From NCBI GenBank assembly GCA_019323355.1, contig JAHWHI010000061.1, positions 1 through 8,551 of the forward strand: 8,551 nt of DNA. Direction: 5' to 3'. Positions 5,774 through 8,551 of this stretch are shown here, in pieces. A program made the translations under genes and the position numbers. The notes under the pieces were generated by a model. The model was not told the DNA's origin, searched no databases, and saw only the letters and a program-made list of their open reading frames with translations. Within the stretch, counting starts at the first letter, position 1. Every line of letters starts with the position of its first letter. This stretch comes from Candidatus Woesearchaeota archaeon. Its GTDB lineage: Archaea; Nanobdellota; Nanobdellia; Woesearchaeales; WJKV01.

Positions 5774-6793
5774 TTATTTGCCGCAGACCTTCTCCTGCCT
5801 ATGGACAATAGTGACAAAATCTTTCTTCAAGAACTTGAAGACACCCATCGCAGCCCTGATCCCAGATGAACAGGCTATTGATATCAGGTTGATCTGGCCT
5901 GCCACATCACCAGCAGCAAAGACGCCTTTGATGCTTGTCTGCATATTATCATCGACTTTTATCGCGCCTGTTTTTTCAAGCTTGACACCAAGCTCTTTCA
6001 GGAATTTCTGGGCTGACAAGAAACCTATGTTAATTATGACTGCATTAACTTTTAGTATTGTTTTCTTGTTCGCCTTGTTGTTTATCAGATGCGCTTTATG
6101 CATCCTTCCTCCATCCTCTAGTTTCTCAAGCTCTGTGTTAAGCAGTATATTTACTTTATTTTTTTCTGCCAGCTTGATTGAACTTTCTTTTGCGCTTAAT
6201 TTATCATCCCTGTTGATTATTGTGATTGATTTTGCGTGTGGGGCAAGCATATTGGCATTGTCGAATGCATTATCTCCTCCGCCGATGATAAGAACGTGCT
6301 TTTTGTCGTAGCGTTTTGGAATTCTTATGATGTAGTGCACACCTTTTCCTTTGTAATTTTCAAGTGTCGGAAGCCTTCTTGGAATGCTTAACAGTCCTGT
6401 GCAGATTATGACTGCTTTTCCTTTGTAGGTGTCTTTTGATGTTTTGACTACTTTTATCGAGTTCTTGACATCAAGGTCTGTCATCTGCTCGTGCTTGTGG
6501 ATAGTAACACCATTCTTGTGCGCCTGCTGCCAGAGTCTGTGGGCTAATTCTTCTCCTGTTATCCCCTCTGGAAAACCAGGGTGGTCATAGACACATTTCT
6601 CAGAATAGAACTGATGGGGTTTTCCACCTGTCTTTTTGTCTGCTTCGATTAATAGGGTCTTCAGGCCTCTCAGCGCAGTATTGCTTGATGCTGTGAGTCC
6701 AGACGGTCCTCCGCCAATAATAATAACATCATATAGAACATCTTTCTGGGCTTTGCCCTTTACTTTGATCTTGATTGGACCTCTTTTTTTCAT
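5774..6793 (-). CDS. TrxR-fold FAD/NAD(P) oxidoreductase, YumC-like ferredoxin reductase type
   Basis: A 339-residue flavoprotein with two dinucleotide-binding domains. The FAD site is GGGPSG (27-32), with a second FAD contact GDVAG (295-299). The nucleotide site is GGGDNAFDNA (171-180). The segment DHPGFPEGITGEEL (70-83) and the stretch leading into the second Rossmann domain fit the thioredoxin-reductase superfamily. The redox CxxC of true thioredoxin reductases is absent: that region reads GVHYIIRIPKRYDKKH. This points to the ferredoxin/flavodoxin-NAD(P) reductase branch (YumC type), which also has a C-terminal extension like the one here (about 322-339, ending VCGK). The usual HRRxxxR for the NADPH phosphate is altered to NRDDKLS (194-200), so cofactor preference is uncertain. 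It is cytoplasmic. Likely role: electron transfer between NAD(P)H and a ferredoxin-like partner. A residual low-molecular-weight disulfide reductase role cannot be ruled out. Confidence 0.85.
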   Translation of the reverse strand: MKKRGPIKIKVKGKAQKDVLYDVIIIGGGPSGLTASSNTALRGLKTLLIEADKKTGGKPHQFYSEKCVYDHPGFPEGITGEELAHRLWQQAHKNGVTIHKHEQMTDLDVKNSIKVVKTSKDTYKGKAVIICTGLLSIPRRLPTLENYKGKGVHYIIRIPKRYDKKHVLIIGGGDNAFDNANMLAPHAKSITIINRDDKLSAKESSIKLAEKNKVNILLNTELEKLEDGGRMHKAHLINNKANKKTILKVNAVIINIGFLSAQKFLKELGVKLEKTGAIKVDDNMQTSIKGVFAAGDVAGQINLISIACSSGIRAAMGVFKFLKKDFVTIVHRQEKVCGK

Positions 6794-6812
6794 TATTCTC
6801 TTTCAGGCTGCC

Positions 6813-6824
6813 TTTATTAATAAA
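6813..6824 (-). promoter_or_regulatory. palindromic AT element, likely TATA of the flavoprotein gene
   Basis: TTTATTAATAAA is a perfect 12-base palindrome, 20-31 bases upstream of the flavoprotein ATG at 6793. The spacing fits a TATA box for a leaderless or nearly leaderless mRNA; no clear Shine-Dalgarno is seen. Being symmetric, it could also bind a dimeric regulator. Confidence 0.4.
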
Positions 6825-6842
6825 CTTTTTGCTTTAGATAAA

Positions 6843-6850
6843 TTTATATA
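6843..6850 (+). promoter_or_regulatory. TATA box of the 79-residue protein gene
   Basis: TTTATATA starts 45 bases before the ATG at 6888, leaving a leader of roughly 15-20 bases with a strong ribosome binding site. It is back to back with the flavoprotein promoter in a 94-base divergent region. Confidence 0.6.
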
Positions 6851-6875
6851 TGAAAACTCCTTATTTTGGGGAGAT

Positions 6876-6883
6876 GAGGTGAT
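6876..6883 (+). promoter_or_regulatory. strong Shine-Dalgarno GAGGTGAT
   Basis: A perfect eight-base anti-Shine-Dalgarno match four bases before ATG 6888. It decides the start against longer in-frame options reaching back into the flavoprotein gene, and is identical to the element at 2050-2057. Confidence 0.8.
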
Positions 6884-6887
6884 ATCA

Positions 6888-7127
6888 ATGGCAACAAGCA
6901 AAAGTCTAGGAAATATGCCAAGAAGAGGTATGATTGTCAGCAAACGGAAAGTTAAAGATGGATACATGCTGACAGTGAAAGGTGAAAGAGGAAAAGAGTA
7001 CAAGTACAAAGTTGATGCGAGATCTATATTTCTGAAAATGGATTCTGGATGGGATGGGAAGTTAGTTACTTTCAACCTTAACCCAGATACTGGAGAAATC
7101 TGGAATATTAGAAAACAAAGAAGATAA
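6888..7127 (+). CDS. small basic beta-rich protein, 79 residues, unknown function
   Basis: I do not recognise a named family. It is strongly basic, with a flexible N-terminus (MATSKSLGNMPRR) followed by strand-like segments: GMIVSKRKV (14-22), GYMLTVKG (25-32), YKYKV (38-42), VTFNLNP (60-66) and IWNIRKQRR at the end. No cysteine, signal peptide or membrane helix is present. The pattern YxYxV, then VxFxLxP, then a Gly turn and a basic end parallels the 76-residue protein at 2063 (YPFEV, VKFTLHP), so both may share an OB-like fold. The start is set by the GAGGTGAT element; the in-frame extension upstream would cross the divergent promoter. Its stop (7125-7127) abuts the cysteine desulfurase stop with no gap. 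A role in binding nucleic acid is plausible from charge and size, not shown. Confidence 0.78.
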   Translation: MATSKSLGNMPRRGMIVSKRKVKDGYMLTVKGERGKEYKYKVDARSIFLKMDSGWDGKLVTFNLNPDTGEIWNIRKQRR

Positions 7128-8309
7128 TTATCTGAAATGTTTTATTATTTTCTTTACTTCTTCTATGAATCTGTCTATTTCCTGCTCTGTATTGTATAGA
7201 TAGAATGAGGCTCGCGCACTGCCTGTCATCTTGTGCTTGTTAAACCAGGAATGTACACAATGGGCGCCGCTTCTGATCATGATGTTCGCTGAATTATCAA
7301 GCATGATCGCAATGTTATGCGGTGTTAATTTTTCTATATTGAAACTGAAAATACCTGCCCTATCATTTCCTTTGCCTAGCAGATTGACTTCTGCTAGTTG
7401 TTCTTCTGCTCTTTTGTTCAGTTCTTTTTCGTGGTTTTCAATATTCTTCAAGCCGATCCTGTCAAGGTATCTAAGTGCTTCTCCTAATCCGATCATGCCT
7501 GCATAGTTCTGCAAGCCTGGCTCGAACCTTTGAGGAAGTTTTTCCCACCCGTGTGTTGTGTAGGTTGTTTCATCAACAGTTCCTCCGCCTGTTAGTGGAG
7601 GATTTAGTTTTTCCAGAATATCTTTCTTTCCGAAGAGAAGGCCTGTGCCTGACGGACCTAACATCTTATGGCCAGAGCATGTGAAGAAATCCGCGTCTAA
7701 TTTCTTTAGATTGATTTCTCTGTGCGGCGCTGATTGTGCGCCGTCGATATGTATCAAAGATTTATTATCGTGAGCAATCTTTATCATCTCTTTTACTGGA
7801 TTGGATGTTCCGTCCATGTTCGAGGTGTGGACAACAGATACTAGTCTTGTGTCTTTTGTAAGCTTGTTCTGGAAATCTTCAATGTTTCCGAACTCAAAGA
7901 TATTGTGTTTTATGTTCTTTTTTATCTGCCATGGGAGAAGATTGGAGTTGTGCTCCTTATCAGAACATAGGACTGCGTCTCCTTTTTGAAACTCGATCGC
8001 ATTCGCAATAATGTTTATTCCTTCTGTTGTATTCTTTGTGAAGATGATCTCTTCTTTGTGTTTTGTGTTGAAGAATTTGTGAAAGATCTTTCGTGCTTTT
8101 TCTAACTCTTCGTCCACCCGCTTTCCAAGCTTGTGGTGGCTTCTCTCTCCGCAGGCAGGATAGTCTCTGTAATATTCATTTATTTTGTCTATCACTTGCT
8201 GTGGTCTTAGTGTCTGGCAAGCATTGTCAAAGTATATGATTGGCTTGCCTTTTATTTTTGTGTTGAGAATCGGAAAATCTTTTCTTATTTTTTCAGGTTT
8301 GAGACCCAT
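7128..8309 (-). CDS. sufS: SufS-type cysteine desulfurase (PLP, class V aminotransferase fold)
   Basis: A 393-residue enzyme, close to the usual SufS/CsdA length. It removes sulfur from cysteine to give alanine and an enzyme persulfide for Fe-S cluster, thiolated tRNA or other sulfur needs. Visible landmarks are YFDNAC near the start (26-31), EHNSNLLPW (119-127) with H120 to stack on PLP, HIDGAQSAPH (187-196) with D189, the PLP lysine K215 in SGHKMLGPSGTG, the active-site C351 in RSGAHC (346-351), and R366 in ARASFYLYN for substrate carboxylate. SufS usually reads HHC where this has AHC. All key residues are intact, so activity is expected; selenocysteine lyase activity is a known alternative. 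Its start overlaps the end of the upstream DsbA-like gene by 17 bases, so the two are co-transcribed. No SufB, SufC, SufD, SufE or SufU is visible. Confidence 0.92.
   Translation of the reverse strand: MGLKPEKIRKDFPILNTKIKGKPIIYFDNACQTLRPQQVIDKINEYYRDYPACGERSHHKLGKRVDEELEKARKIFHKFFNTKHKEEIIFTKNTTEGINIIANAIEFQKGDAVLCSDKEHNSNLLPWQIKKNIKHNIFEFGNIEDFQNKLTKDTRLVSVVHTSNMDGTSNPVKEMIKIAHDNKSLIHIDGAQSAPHREINLKKLDADFFTCSGHKMLGPSGTGLLFGKKDILEKLNPPLTGGGTVDETTYTTHGWEKLPQRFEPGLQNYAGMIGLGEALRYLDRIGLKNIENHEKELNKRAEEQLAEVNLLGKGNDRAGIFSFNIEKLTPHNIAIMLDNSANIMIRSGAHCVHSWFNKHKMTGSARASFYLYNTEQEIDRFIEEVKKIIKHFR
7140..7155 (+). terminator. T-rich terminator candidate for the 79-residue protein gene inside sufS
   Basis: TTTTATTATTTTCTTT begins 12 bases after the stop on the plus strand. 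It is the complement of the Lys/Ile-rich last codons of the cysteine desulfurase gene. No hairpin is needed for archaeal termination. Confidence 0.35.
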
Positions 8310-8551
8310 TTTGTTTTTCAGCCTTTTCTAGTTCTTCGTCGATTATCTTTTCGAAAGCTTTTATCGGTTTCGGACCGATGATCCTTCTTCCGTTGATGAA
8401 AAAAGTAGGAGTTCCTGAGACTCCTGCCTTCAGCCCGTCATTGAAGTCCTTTTCAATCTCTTCTTTGTATCTATGCTCTTTCAAGCATTCATTGAATTCT
8501 TTCATATTTAATCCTATCCTTTTTGCAGCGTCCTCGATATGGTCTTCTGGA
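8293..8551 (-). CDS. DsbA-like thioredoxin-fold protein, C-terminal part (runs off window)
   Basis: Only the last 85 residues are visible; the frame stays open to the window edge (PEDHIEDAAKRIG and on), so the apparent ATG at 8505 is internal. The part seen covers the end of the helical insertion (KEFNECLKEHRYKEEI) and the second half of the thioredoxin fold with the cis-Pro loop SGTPTFFINGRRIIGP. It aligns with the ends of both DsbA domains of the protein at 4068-5690, including the Cys in NECL that matches C193 and C486. The CxxC active site and any signal or membrane anchor lie outside the window, so location and activity cannot be judged. Its stop lies inside the sufS start region (17-base overlap), so it is the upstream gene of an operon with the cysteine desulfurase. 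Confidence 0.88.
   Translation of the reverse strand, partial: PEDHIEDAAKRIGLNMKEFNECLKEHRYKEEIEKDFNDGLKAGVSGTPTFFINGRRIIGPKPIKAFEKIIDEELEKAEKQNGSQT

Noticed and set aside
6636..6887. Long N-terminal extension of the 79-residue protein
   Set aside because: It would overlap the flavoprotein gene and run through the divergent promoter; GAGGTGAT right before ATG 6888 gives a far better start.
1..8551. CRISPR arrays, tRNA or rRNA genes, insertion sequences, defence cassettes
   Set aside because: No regularly spaced repeats, no cloverleaf-like segments and no transposase, integrase or defence-type motifs were seen; nearly all DNA is accounted for by coding regions.

Overview
The window looks archaeal. 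TTTATATA-type TATA boxes sit about 30 bases upstream of two start codons with no room for a Shine-Dalgarno (leaderless genes). Two other genes carry GAGGTGAT, a perfect complement to the archaeal 16S rRNA tail. The moderate-to-low GC, very tight packing, many small genes and repeated DsbA-type thioredoxin folds would suit a DPANN lineage (Woesearchaeota/Pacearchaeota-like), but that placement is inference: no marker gene is present.

Layout, left to right. 16-892 (minus): a coiled-coil protein followed one base later by a 49-residue microprotein with its own strong ribosome binding site. 1043-1996 (plus): a CaCA-family Na+/Ca2+ exchanger, divergent from the first unit. 2063-2293 (plus): a small basic beta-rich protein. 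2387-3679 (minus): an M16B (pitrilysin-like) zinc peptidase. 3814-4071 (plus): a small single-pass membrane protein whose stop overlaps the stop of the next gene. 4068-5690 (minus): a membrane-anchored protein with three thioredoxin folds (DsbA, Trx-like, DsbA), each with a CxxC. 5774-6793 (minus): an FAD/NAD(P) reductase of the thioredoxin-reductase fold that lacks CxxC, closest to YumC-type ferredoxin-NADP reductases. 6888-7127 (plus): a second small basic beta-rich protein. 7128-8309 (minus): a SufS-type cysteine desulfurase. 8293-8551 (minus): the C-terminal part of another DsbA-like protein, running off the window and overlapping the sufS start by 17 bases.

Common theme. Four minus-strand genes deal with thiol, sulfur or flavin redox chemistry: the triple-thioredoxin protein, the flavoprotein, the cysteine desulfurase and the partial DsbA. 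The DsbA/sufS overlap implies co-transcription. No DsbB, VKOR or DsbD partner and no SufBCD scaffold is visible, so a complete pathway cannot be claimed.

Architecture. Three small plus-strand genes each run head-on into a larger minus-strand gene. Two pairs share or abut stop codons (TTAG at 4068-4071, TAATTA at 7125-7130), and T-rich terminator-like tracts lie inside the opposing gene's 3' end. I see no tRNA, rRNA, CRISPR array, insertion sequence or attachment site. No gene-free stretch exceeds 300 bases; the longest gap is 893-1042.
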